A stretch of 41,442 nt of DNA from positions 1 through 41,442 of the forward strand of contig JAISZB010000062.1 in assembly GCA_031269465.1 (NCBI GenBank). The letters run 5' to 3'. Below are positions 1-7,292 of the stretch, piece after piece; the first letter of the stretch is position 1, and each line of letters opens with the position of its first letter. The notes under the pieces were generated by a model, which saw nothing but the letters and a program-made list of their open reading frames with translations, was not told where the DNA came from and made no database searches. The translations under genes were made by a program, and so were the position numbers. The stretch comes from Clostridiales bacterium. GTDB taxonomy: Bacteria; Bacillota; Clostridia; Lachnospirales; WQUN01.

Positions 1-450
1 CCTGGCGGCATAAAAATTAGGATGAACCAAAATTTAGAATACATAATTATTTAATGATAAAACTATCCCTTGAAATGCTTTATGATGAAGCCTATAATCA
101 ATTATATTATGTGTAATTAAGTTTCTTCTCCGAACTGAACCATTCATCCCCTCCTAGGATTTTGGAACGCCAAAATGAAGTTGGCGCTGCAAGATAACTT
201 GGGGCTTTCGTAGAATACGTTCGATTAATTATTATTAATTATACAGAATAAGATCTTAGATTTTAAAATATATAAATTAATTGCAAATTCAAAATCCGTT
301 TTATTCAGAGCTGGCGCGAGGAGTTCGGCCATTGGGAAATCGGCTCGGTCGTAGGAAAGAAATCAGACAAGGCCGCAATTCCGGCGATAGTCGAGAGAAC
401 GGCGCGCAACCAGATCGCTGCGGAGCCCGGCGGGCGAGGCGGCGGCGCCG
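1..450. other. Non-coding left edge
   Basis: AT-rich up to about 280, then GC-rich from about 310. I see no convincing gene, RNA or terminator. The abrupt composition change near 300 marks the start of the mobile-DNA remnants described next. Confidence 0.4.
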
Positions 451-675
451 GGGGACGCCGCAGAGCGCGCCGTCTATTTCAACCATCCCCACTCCAGCTT
501 CGAGAAGGGGACGAACGAGCGCCGCAACGGGCTTCCGCGCCGCTTCGCGGAAAAAGGGAGAATCGCGGACGGCATGCCCGCACAGCTGTTCTCCAAGGCG
601 GCGGACTGGAGCAATAACCTTCTCAGGAAAATACTGGGTTGCAGGACTCCGGCGGAAATGTTCGAGAGAGATCCT
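451..675 (+). pseudogene. IS30-family transposase, C-terminal remnant
   Basis: A plus-strand reading frame through 469 and 574 encodes VYFNHPHSSFEKGTNERRNG, then a stretch ending RKILGCRTPAEMFE. This is the end of the DDE catalytic domain of IS30-type transposases: the typical pattern is an YF..P..S.E.GTNE.HNG block carrying the last catalytic Glu, followed about 40 residues later by the P-R-K-x-L-G-x-x-T-P-x-E-x-F tail. No start codon or upstream two-thirds of the protein is present, and the frame runs into unrelated sequence after 675. It is a dead fragment. The family call is fairly secure; the exact fragment ends are not. Confidence 0.72.
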
Positions 676-760
676 CATAATAGCGCAAGGCGCGGCACGG
701 CGCAAAGGGCGGTGCCTTCGCCTCCACCAGCTCCAGCGTCTCCCGCAGGAAAAACATCAT

Positions 761-985
761 TGGGAAGGGGCGTACCTTGCGCCCGGAATCCACAGTCCTG
801 GCAAAGGCAAGTACGCCGTCAAAACAGTTTCGCTGACACAAGAGCCGGTTCACTCAATCGGGGAATTTACCGCCTTGCCCGATTATGATACCCAGTCCGC
901 TCCAAAAGATTTTGCGGGGCTGGTATTAATCGGCGGGAACACTTGGCGCGACGAATCGGCAAAGGGAGTCATGCCATTGGTTCGT
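761..985 (+). pseudogene. DJ-1/PfpI-family protein, internal fragment
   Basis: In the plus frame of codon 761, the translation reads WEGAYLAP, then VKTVSLT, HSIGEFTALPDYD, APKDFAGLVLIGGNTW and AKGVMPLV. The DWE-type start, the V.S.GG/EF...PDY motif and the LILPGG-like LVLIGG turn are typical of the first half of DJ-1/PfpI class-I glutamine-amidotransferase-like proteins. The nucleophile-elbow Cys region that should follow is missing, because the frame is joined at about 970-985 to a relaxase remnant lying on the other strand. This is a truncated fragment. Family membership is inferred from motif order only. Confidence 0.6.
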
Positions 986-1313
986 TTATCTCATTTTGGC
1001 GCATCTTGATGTCGCGGATTTTGCTCCGGATCACCATAGCCGCGACGCAGACGGCGGAACATTTGCATCCGAGCTTCTCATAGGAATCAATGCCTGATTC
1101 CCGGATATAAATCAGCGTTTTAGCCGAGCGTTTGAGGTTCTCCGCAGTCGCCCAATTCTCAAATCCCTTGCCGTAGCCTTCGAGCATTTTCGCCTGAATA
1201 TCTATGAGCAGCTTCGGCGCTTTCGCTCCGGCTTCGCGAAGCGGCTTCGGCTCGAAATTCATCTCGCAAGACAGACGGGTACGGAGGGATTTTTCATCGT
1301 AGCCGCCGGGCAT
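969..1313 (-). pseudogene. Mobilisation relaxase (MobA/VirD2-like), C-terminal fragment
   Basis: The minus-strand frame contains LLIDIQAKMLEGYGKGFENW followed by A.ENLKRSAKTLIYIRESGIDSYEKL. It matches the helical region after the nuclease domain in relaxases of Clostridial integrative and mobilisable elements, where the usual pattern is LLIDIQAKM..GKG.GYE.WAK.FNLKQ.A.T..YL.E.GI..Y.EL. The catalytic tyrosine and three-histidine region is absent, and the reading stops at the junction with the DJ-1 fragment. It is evidence that an integrative or mobilisable element once sat here. Confidence 0.72.
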
Positions 1314-1417
1314 GGAACTAAGGCTTGCGAAGCGTTTCGCGCCGGGCAGTTTTATCGAGGCTTTCTGAGCCTGGATGAGAACGGCAAGTCATTTAATGTG
1401 AACTTGCTTATTCGCGG

Positions 1418-1643
1418 ATGAAGAAATTCACGCTCAGCTCTAGTGAAATTGAGTTTATGTCTATGCAGCATCTGGAGCCTGGATAGAACTTAGACGAGTA
1501 TAGGCGCAAGATAATACGGTGTTTTATTTCGTCCGTTTACCTCTATGACAATAAGCTATTGATATTTTATAACATCAGAAATGGAGAGGGATTGAAGTCG
1601 TCTGACGTGGAAATAGTGTTCGGCGAGAGATACGCGTCCTCAA
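1418..1643 (+). pseudogene. Large serine recombinase, C-terminal remnant
   Basis: Reading from 1418 gives MKKFTLSSSEIEF..., an in-frame TAG at about 1484, then LDEYRRKIIRCFISSVYLYD followed by NKLLIFYNIRNGEG. The 'RR..I..F..SVYLYD.K....YN' block is the conserved tail of resolvase/recombinase-type large serine integrases found on Clostridial ICEs and prophages. The catalytic N-terminal domain is missing, and an internal stop breaks the remainder. The frame then merges near 1620-1645 with the phage-like fragment downstream. Confidence 0.65.
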
Positions 1644-1988
1644 GGATGCGCCCCGCGAACCTCTCACCGAGTACGAGGTAGAATTGCTCACTTCACCTCT
1701 GGAATTGGCGGCATGCACGAACGCCATCACGGAAGCCATGTTCAAAGGCACGGCTAGCCATATTGAGAGTGAAGACGACGGAAAAAAAGCCGGAGCCGAG
1801 TAAATGATGAGTTATTTACCCGGCTCTTGTACTACGGAACAGTCCAAATGAGCATGGTCGCAGAAGAATTCCGGGCCTGACCGCCTGGGCTGTTTATGGA
1901 TTTGCTGGCATGCCGCAAGCAGTTTCTCTGCACAGCAAAGCTGAAGGTTGAACTTTTCATTGATGATGTGATGCCGGACGGGATTTAG
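1621..1988 (+). pseudogene. Phage tail-assembly-chaperone-like overlapping gene pair, broken
   Basis: The zero frame reads LTEYEVELLTSPLELAACTN, then ...EDDGKKAGAE, and stops at 1801-1803. Just before that stop, the heptamer A AAA AAA (1782-1788) allows a -1 shift into a second frame, which reads KKSRSRVNDELFTRLLYYG..., hits TGA at 1878-1880, and continues in the same frame as GLFMDLLACRKQF...LFIDDVMPDGI to TAG at 1986-1988. Two overlapping small proteins joined by a -1 slip in front of the first stop is the hallmark of tail-assembly chaperones (lambda gpG/gpGT type). The TGA at 1878 and the lack of a start make this copy dead. The assignment rests on architecture plus phage-like sequence, not on a database match. 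Confidence 0.5.
1782..1788 (+). promoter_or_regulatory. Putative -1 ribosomal frameshift slippery site (A AAA AAA)
   Basis: Seven adenines in X XXY YYZ register with the zero frame (GGA AAA AAA GCC), 12 nt before its stop. The -1 frame stays open and coding-like across the overlap. Slippery A AAA AAA heptamers are an established class of -1 frameshift signal in bacteria and phages. The site is now relict, since the downstream frame carries a stop codon. Confidence 0.5.
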
Positions 1989-2108
1989 GGCTGCTCTTTT
2001 TTGATGTACTTGATATTCCTGGCAACGCCGACCTTTTCGACCTGCTCGGCTTTCAACATTGAGGCAAGAGCCGCCTCCGCCATTGTCAGGCTGATGTCCG
2101 GCAGAATA
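1985..2108 (-). pseudogene. Unidentified coding fragment cut by repeat
   Basis: The minus strand reads YILPDISLTMAEAALASMLK, then AEQVEKVGVARNIKYIKKEQP and a stop at 1985-1987. The run looks coding (amphipathic, ordered codon use) but has no start. Its 5' side ends exactly where the palindromic repeat starts at 2109, so the repeat probably inserted into this gene. Convergent with the phage-like remnant. I do not recognise the family. Confidence 0.35.
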
Positions 2109-2449
2109 TATACCGCTTTTCCTCAAATGTTCCTTTTTTGGAGCTTGAGTATACAGCGAGTGCGAAATGCCGATATCGGCATTTCGCACTCGCTGTTTAC
2201 GCAAGCTCCAAAAAAGGTAATTTTACTCCTAATGTGCATTTTTCGATCTAGTAGAAATATTTTCAACAGTCTATGCTTTTCAAGTTTATTGAACTGAATT
2301 GCAACTAAAATTCAGACTTTGCTGCTTGGATTGTTATACACTTTTCACAGTTAATATTATGTCTAATTTCAAAAGTCACGTTTACATTGTTAGATATTTT
2401 GTGATTTTTCAAAATGCACATTAGGAGATTTTATATGAAAAGCAGTATA
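2109..2449. repeat. Palindromic MITE-like repeat, copy 1 (carries nested insertion)
   Basis: The left end TATACCGCTTTT, the right end ATGAAAAGCAGTATA and the inner GGAGCTTG / CAAGCTCC arms match the other copies. The core 2153-2196 is a 44-bp perfect palindrome centred on GATATC at 2174/2175. A 202-bp insertion at 2226-2427 interrupts the right arm. Removing it restores the consensus right arm seen at 13515, 17538 and 40801. Confidence 0.85.
2226..2427. mobile_element. Nested 202-bp insertion with terminal inverted repeats
   Basis: It begins CTCCTAATGTGCATTTT and ends with the exact reverse complement, AAAATGCACATTAGGAG, giving 17-bp perfect terminal inverted repeats. It is flanked by the 6-bp direct repeat ATTTTA (2220-2225 and 2428-2433). 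The intact empty site is visible in other copies of the host repeat. There is no ORF inside, so it is a non-autonomous element. A related end occurs at 38698. Confidence 0.85.
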
Positions 2450-2602
2450 GCAGACCTCCTGTTTGGAAATCGGCAGCAGACTGTTTAGCACCGTTGCCTT
2501 AATCCGCTGGCGCTTTGCGGCCTTTTAGGCGGCGACACGCTTGGCAGTAAAATTCGCTTCCCTTACGGCGAGGGGTGTAAACCGCTTTGATTCTGTATTG
2601 GC
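2450..2602. other. Spacer downstream of the aldo-keto reductase gene
   Basis: Short spacer with no ORF and no clear U-tailed hairpin, so the transcript end of the reductase operon is not defined by sequence. Confidence 0.3.
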
Positions 2603-3463
2603 TTATACCTCGCCCCGGCCTTTAATATATCCGATGAACATCTCAACGGCCTCCGGCGTGTCGTGACGGAAGAACAGGCTCTCGGATGTATCAAGTTTTT
2701 CAATTTCAGCCATATCTTCTGCCGACAACGTAAAGTCAAACACATTGAAGTTTTCTGCCATGCGCTCTTTATGGACGGACTTCGGAATAACGACGACATT
2801 GCTCTGAATTAGGAAGCGCAATGCCGTCTGCCCTACGGATTTGCCGTATTTCGCACCGATGCTTTTCAGCGTTTCATTGTTAAAAAAGTCATTTTTGCCC
2901 TCGGCGAACGGCGCCCACGCTTCCGCCTGCACTCCGTACCTTGCAAGAACTTCACGGGCATATTTCTGTTGCTGGTAAACGTGCGTTTCGATTTGATTGA
3001 CCTGCGGCTTGATTTGCGCGAAAGATGCGATATCCGCAAGTCTATCAGGGTAGAAATTGCTGACGCCGATTGCGCGGGCTTTGCCTGCCTTGCGCGCATC
3101 TTCCAGCGCGCGGTATGCACCATACACATCACTGAATGGCTGATGCAGCAAGAATAGGTCAACATAGTCTGTCTTTAGTCTTGCTAGTGAACGGTCGATT
3201 GCCGCCGTCGCTTTTTCATAGCCATAATTGGACAGCCACATTTTAGTTGTCAGAAAAATTTCGCCGCGCGGAACTCCGCTTCTCTCAACTGCGTTTCCGA
3301 CTGCCTCTTCATTGAAATAACTCTGCGCCGTGTCGAGATGGCGATAACCCGCTTCAAGCGCGTCAAGAACGCACCGTTCACATTCCGCGAGATCTGGGAT
3401 TTGGAAAACCCCATAGCCAAGCATTGGCATTTCAACTCCGTTGTTCAGTGTTGCGCACTCCAT
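2603..3463 (-). CDS. Aldo/keto reductase
   Basis: A 286-residue cytosolic NAD(P)H-dependent oxidoreductase of the aldo-keto reductase (TIM-barrel) superfamily, which reduces aldehydes or ketones to alcohols. The catalytic tetrad is visible: D44 and Y49 in GYRHLDTAQSYFNEE, K74 in FLTTKMW and H107 in DLFLLHQPF. The C-terminal cofactor region IPKSVHKERMAENFNVFDF carries the usual phosphate-contacting K-S...R. The open frame extends upstream to 3532, but the start at 3463 (MECATLNNG) has GGAGGAG at the right distance and begins just after the stop of the preceding gene. It is translationally close to the CMD-like gene and probably cotranscribed with it and the cupin gene. The physiological substrate cannot be read from the sequence; 2,5-diketogluconate reductase-like or general carbonyl detoxification are possible. 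Confidence 0.93.
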   Translation of the reverse strand: MECATLNNGVEMPMLGYGVFQIPDLAECERCVLDALEAGYRHLDTAQSYFNEEAVGNAVERSGVPRGEIFLTTKMWLSNYGYEKATAAIDRSLARLKTDYVDLFLLHQPFSDVYGAYRALEDARKAGKARAIGVSNFYPDRLADIASFAQIKPQVNQIETHVYQQQKYAREVLARYGVQAEAWAPFAEGKNDFFNNETLKSIGAKYGKSVGQTALRFLIQSNVVVIPKSVHKERMAENFNVFDFTLSAEDMAEIEKLDTSESLFFRHDTPEAVEMFIGYIKGRGEV

Positions 3464-3464
3464 T

Positions 3465-3791
3465 TTAGTTCTCCTCCTCATCGAAGATAGTCTTAGCAAT
3501 GTTAAATGCGCTCCAGCCTTTCGGCCAGCCACAGTAGAACGCCAGTTGCGTTATAATTTCTACCACTTCTGTTTTCGTCACACCGTTTTCCCTCGCAAGT
3601 TTTAGGTGGTTTGTCAACTGCTCAAAATTGCCGCCCGATACAAGCGCGGAAATAGTAACTATACTTCTGTCTCGCGGGGATAGTTCCGCTTCGCGAGACC
3701 AAACTTCTCCGAAAAGGACATCATCGTTCAGCTCCGCAAACTTTGGCGCAAACTCTCCGAGCCTGTCGCGTCCCGCTGTTTGTTTTTTCAT
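3465..3791 (-). CDS. Carboxymuconolactone decarboxylase (CMD) family protein
   Basis: A 108-residue all-helical protein of the CMD/AhpD-like family. Its core SPRDRSIVTISALVSGGNFEQL...HLKLARENGVTKTEVVEIITQLAFYCGWPKG is the standard CMD signature. The CxxC of the peroxidase-type (AhpD) members is absent, as there is a single Cys in FYCGWPK; this argues against alkylhydroperoxide reduction and for the short gamma-carboxymuconolactone-decarboxylase-like group of unknown substrate. Shine-Dalgarno GGAGG precedes ATG at 3791. Its stop lies against the start of the aldo-keto reductase gene. CMD, cupin and reductase genes commonly travel together in Clostridia. Confidence 0.88.
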   Translation of the reverse strand: MKKQTAGRDRLGEFAPKFAELNDDVLFGEVWSREAELSPRDRSIVTISALVSGGNFEQLTNHLKLARENGVTKTEVVEIITQLAFYCGWPKGWSAFNIAKTIFDEEEN

Positions 3792-3807
3792 AGTTAACCT
3801 CCATAGT

Positions 3808-4224
3808 TTACTTGAAATTTTGTGTTATTTCCTCATACTCTTTTACAGGTTCGAGCCATTCGGCAGGCCCTTTTTGCAGGTTGGGACTGATTGCAATATG
3901 AGCAAACCAACTGTCCGCTGCCGCTCCATGCCAATGCTTAACACCGGACTGAATATTTACAGCGTCGCCCATATGCAGAATTTGGACGGGCTTGCCTTCC
4001 TCCTGATAATATCCTTTGCCTGATGTGACAAGCAGAATTTGCCCGCCGGGGTGACTGTGCCAATTATTCCTCGCACCCGGTTCAAATGTCACATTTGCAA
4101 CCGAACAACCTGTGTCAGTGTCACCGGGAATGAGCATTTTCAACCACGTTGCACCTATAAAGTTTTCGCTCTTGATTTTCTCCCCTTTGGGAAATATCTC
4201 TGAATTTATTGATTGATTTATCAC
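3808..4224 (-). CDS. Cupin-domain protein
   Basis: A 138-residue single-domain cupin (beta-barrel, probably metal-binding). Motif 1 is visible as WHSHPGGQILLVTSGKGYYQ, and motif 2 as GDAVNIQSGVKHWHGA, supplying the His residues that hold a divalent metal. The start is GTG at 4224, supported by GGAGGAGG eight bases upstream. It is the first gene of the cupin / CMD / aldo-keto reductase set, 16 bp ahead of the CMD gene. Such small cupins next to CMD proteins are usually annotated as quinone- or carbonyl-handling proteins of unknown reaction. A MerR-type regulator often accompanies this set; none is seen here. Confidence 0.88.
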   Translation of the reverse strand: MINQSINSEIFPKGEKIKSENFIGATWLKMLIPGDTDTGCSVANVTFEPGARNNWHSHPGGQILLVTSGKGYYQEEGKPVQILHMGDAVNIQSGVKHWHGAAADSWFAHIAISPNLQKGPAEWLEPVKEYEEITQNFK

Positions 4225-5633
4225 TGTTTACCTCCTCCGTTAAAGAACCGACGCAACCCCTTATAAGTCTGCTCAGTAGAAGCGCATTCCTCGCAGGCGC
4301 AGCATTGCTAATCGCTATTATTATTTTCAAATGCGGGTCTCCCCGATTAAGCCCGTTTCCTCATATCATAGGCTTGTTTCATCGCCGCCGTGCGCTTAAC
4401 ATCGCCAAGTTGTCAAGCGGCGCCGTCTCCGCCCCGCAAGGCTTTAAGCCCCAAGCCGCAGAACCCGGAGCTGGAGCGGGCGCCCCGGAGCGCCTATGAA
4501 TTCTTGGACGGCGCAGCCAGTTAAAGCTTAGGCCAGCCGACCCAAATCCGCTGCAGCCGTGCGCGTCGTCTTCCTCTTTTGTCATATTGTTCGGGGTTTA
4601 GAGCAACGAGAAATAAACTGCCAATATGCTTGTTTCCAATTTCTGCGGCGTGCTTTCAGGCGTCTCTGACGCTTCGCTTTCAGAGTCTGCTGTTCAGCGG
4701 ATGCCTCTAACGCATTCGATGTATTGTGGCCGCAAGCTGTTAGCGACTGAAATACGACAACGCAAAATAATTAAGATAGTATTTTTACATCAATAATATC
4801 TTCATCAACATATATAGCCATATTATAAACCTAGCCAACCTAAACAGAAGTCTATGTTTGGCAATAGCTTTATACCTTTGGGTTATAGCCTTAAAGAGTC
4901 TGTTATAGCCGAAAGAAACCGTTTGACAGTGTCCGAGGGTTCAGGCGTATGCAAAACCCCATATTAAACGGTGAATTCCAATTCGAGGGGAAGTATTTTA
5001 ATAAGTGCAAGCGCACTTTCCATTTATCAAAAGCAGACAAAACATCGTTCCCGCCTTCCGCGGCAATGAAAACGCTCCGATTGTTGAAATCAAAAACCAT
5101 TATGCTGATATTTTCAGATGCTGCGCATTTATCAATGCCAGTATTCCAACCTTTGTGAATGCATAAAGTTGCTGCCAGCGCATAACCGGCCACCCTGCGG
5201 CAGGCGGCGCTGCTGAGCATGTTAAACGGCTGTTTGGTTTTGGCCGGAATAACGGTCACGGCCTGCGCCGCTGCATGTCCGTATCTAACAGGTTTGTTCG
5301 ACGAAGAAACCCCGGCAAATCGCAGCTGATCTACCCTAAGACTTTCCGATGTTCCGATATTTTTGGATGTAAGCGCAAGTCATATACTCGCAGGAAAATT
5401 ATTATTGACGATTGACGGCCTTCGCAGTGTATAAGCAATGCCTACTCTCAAATGACATCGCGCCACAGACTAAGCGCGCTGTCGTTTCATTTTGAAATCA
5501 TCCTTGAGAACTGCGCTCAAAATACGCCTCTCGATTTGTTGGGCAAAGCTGAGGGCGGACGATGCTTCTTCATTGACTTATCTTTGCGTAGCGAACTAAA
5601 TAGAATTTGACATCTTGAGCGCAGAGAGCAGCG
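4225..5633. other. Long spacer without a supported gene
   Basis: About 1.4 kb. 4225-4570 is GC-rich and 4740-4900 is AT-rich. An open frame at 4903-5259 (minus) has no Shine-Dalgarno and no family features, so I do not call it. No hairpin terminator or promoter was convincing. It may be decayed sequence. Confidence 0.35.
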
Positions 5634-5765
5634 CTGATTTGGATATGAAACTGTCTATTGTGGAGCTTGACTATACAACGAGAGCTAAATGACGCTATCG
5701 GCATTTCCCGTCTTGAAAATGGACAGCCAAGCTCCAAAATGTGCATTCGACTGCAAAGGGCATAT
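5634..5765. repeat. Palindromic MITE-like repeat, copy 2 (degenerate)
   Basis: It has a CTGATTTG-type left end, the GGAGCTTGACTATACA arm, a core relic CTATCGGCATTTC, the CCAAGCTCCAAAAT arm and a GCATTCGACTGCAAA right end. Ends of this type (ATTTGCA...TGCATTTGACTGCAAAT) define a subtype distinct from the GCTTTTCAT/ATGAAAAGC ends. Confidence 0.6.
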
Positions 5766-5877
5766 CTATTTGAGCTTGACTATGCTGAGTCTCAATAGAC
5801 ATTTAACCAAATTTCGAAGCATTTGTCTGCAATGATAAAACTAATGCTTGAGAAGCATTCAGTCTTGTGCAATTGAG

Positions 5878-5923
5878 AAAAACGGTGGAAATGAACTGTG
5901 CGCTGTTCATTTCCACCGTTTTT
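5878..5923 (-). terminator. Rho-independent terminator of the mgl operon
   Basis: A 19-bp perfect stem (5878-5896 with 5905-5923), 8-nt loop. On the minus strand it closes with TTTTTCTC. It lies 76 bp beyond the stop of the last mgl-linked gene. The stem is flanked by A/T runs on both sides, so it may also act in the other direction. Confidence 0.88.
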
Positions 5924-5999
5924 CAGCTGCACAGGAGCTGCGCCTGCATCGCTATCGCGGGCTGAAGCTCTTTTGCGCGCCGTTTCTTTAGAGTCTGCC

Positions 6000-6230
6000 T
6001 CAACCCATGAATTTCGGCCCCTCAATAATGCCATTCCCAACAAGAGACCCAATCACAAAGAAAACAATAAGCAGAATAATTAGGCAGACAATTACAATGT
6101 CAAGCTGGTGAAGCGTCAGCGGAATCTTATCATAAAGTTTTTCCTTAGGCCCTTTGGATGCGTTTGTTGAAACATCCGCAGGCACCTCTAACCCATCTTC
6201 AGCGCCTTGCGGCTTTTCTTCTTTTTCCAT
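6000..6230 (-). CDS. Small membrane protein following mglC
   Basis: About 76 residues: a charged cytoplasmic N-terminal half (MEKEEKPQGAEDG...KGPKEKLYDK), one transmembrane helix (IVIVCLIILLIVFFVIGSLV) and a short tail IIEGPKFMG. I prefer the start at 6230, which has GGAGG ten bases upstream; an in-frame ATG at 6254 would give 84 residues but has no Shine-Dalgarno. It begins about 50 bp after mglC and lies before the operon terminator, so it is the last gene of the transporter transcript. Small single-span proteins of this kind often follow mglC in Clostridia. A role in assembling or stabilising the permease is only a guess. Confidence 0.7.
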   Translation of the reverse strand: MEKEEKPQGAEDGLEVPADVSTNASKGPKEKLYDKIPLTLHQLDIVIVCLIILLIVFFVIGSLVGNGIIEGPKFMG

Positions 6231-6284
6231 TTCGTCAACGCCTCCAAAGCTCATGCCCTATGCAATCATTTCACAGGCTCCCGC

Positions 6285-7292
6285 TTACTTTTTAGCCGCA
6301 TACTTGCGCATGTCAATGGCAACAGCGGTTACAATGACCAATCCTTGAACTATATATGTGTATGAAGGCTCCACGCCCATGAAAACCATGGCGATTTTCA
6401 GCAGCTCAAATACCAGGACTCCCACCAGTATCCCAGATATTCGGCCTACGCCTCCATTAGTTGATACTCCGCCGATTGTGCAGCCTGCAATCGCCTCCAA
6501 TTCATATCCGAATCCGGCGTTTACTGAAGTTCCGCCTGCCTTGGCGCCCAGCAGGAAGCCCGCTATGCCATAGAGAAGTCCAGCCGTAGCGTAAATGATG
6601 ATCTTCGTAGCTTTGGTATTTATCCCGCTTACCTCAGCCGCGCTTTCATTTCCTCCGATGGCATACATATACTTGCCATGAGAGGTCTTATTGTATGTAA
6701 ACCACATGATAAAACCGCATATAGCTGCTATAAGGCCCAGGTACGGCAAATAAGTCACTCCAAAAATTGAACCGCTTGCGATATCTGTATAATCAGCCCT
6801 CAAGCCGCCTATAGGCTGAGCTCCTGTAAAGACCAAGCATATGCCGTAGATTATGGTCTGAGTTCCCAGTGTCGTAATAAACGGGGGCACTTTTAAATAT
6901 GCTATGATAATGCCATTGAAAACGCCAAAGATTGTAATTACTACAATTATGCCCAAAAGAACGACAGCTATATTAATATCTCCGATGTTGGGATATACCT
7001 TTCCAGTGTAGTCAGCCCTCTGGAGAAATGTCGCCGCAAGGCACGCCGCAAGGCCTACCGCCCGACCTGCCGAGAGATCAGTTCCCTTTGATATCAGGCA
7101 GCCTGATACGCCCAGAGCTATGATGAATCTGACAGCTGTATTTGATATGAGATTTTTGGCATTGTACACGGAAAAGAATGTGGGTCTCATTATTCCTACA
7201 GCTATTGAAGCCGCAACAAGCAATATGATAACCGCATTGTTCATTAAAAAATTTAAAACCGCATCCTTTGAGCTTTCATTCTGCTTTGGCAT
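6285..7292 (-). CDS. mglC: Galactose/methyl-galactoside ABC transporter permease MglC
   Basis: A 335-residue inner-membrane permease of the branched-chain/ribose-type (BPD_transp_2) family, forming the channel of a monosaccharide ABC importer. It is almost wholly hydrophobic, with about ten membrane segments beginning at VIILLVAASIAVGI. Family landmarks are visible: ISKGTDLSAGRAVGLAAC, VPPFITTLGTQTI, YAIGGNESAAEVSGIN (the EAA-like loop facing the ATPase) and EAIAGCTIGGVS...GRISG. Length is normal for MglC. Its ATG lies inside the end of mglA, overlapping it by 17 bp, so the two are translationally coupled. The sugar named (galactose) comes from the whole operon and the binding proteins; glucose or another monosaccharide is possible. 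Confidence 0.9.
   Translation of the reverse strand: MPKQNESSKDAVLNFLMNNAVIILLVAASIAVGIMRPTFFSVYNAKNLISNTAVRFIIALGVSGCLISKGTDLSAGRAVGLAACLAATFLQRADYTGKVYPNIGDINIAVVLLGIIVVITIFGVFNGIIIAYLKVPPFITTLGTQTIIYGICLVFTGAQPIGGLRADYTDIASGSIFGVTYLPYLGLIAAICGFIMWFTYNKTSHGKYMYAIGGNESAAEVSGINTKATKIIIYATAGLLYGIAGFLLGAKAGGTSVNAGFGYELEAIAGCTIGGVSTNGGVGRISGILVGVLVFELLKIAMVFMGVEPSYTYIVQGLVIVTAVAIDMRKYAAKK

Noticed and set aside
281..1009. A 242-codon open frame that could be called one gene
   Set aside because: Only its last third resembles a protein (DJ-1/PfpI). The first part is out of frame over an IS30 remnant and has low-complexity Arg/Gly/Ala sequence with no ribosome site.
1812..2204. 130-codon minus-strand ORF across the first repeat
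   Set aside because: It reads through the palindrome, and the coding-like fragment here is in a different frame (1985-2108).
2109..2225. Reading the palindromic repeats as ordinary transcription terminators
   Set aside because: The copies share long conserved ends and arms and lack consistent U-runs. They occur upstream of genes as well as downstream, and true terminators are present separately at 5878, 11073, 17572, 25731 and 37874.
4903..5259. 118-codon minus-strand ORF
   Set aside because: No Shine-Dalgarno, no recognisable domain and no neighbour context; length alone is not evidence.
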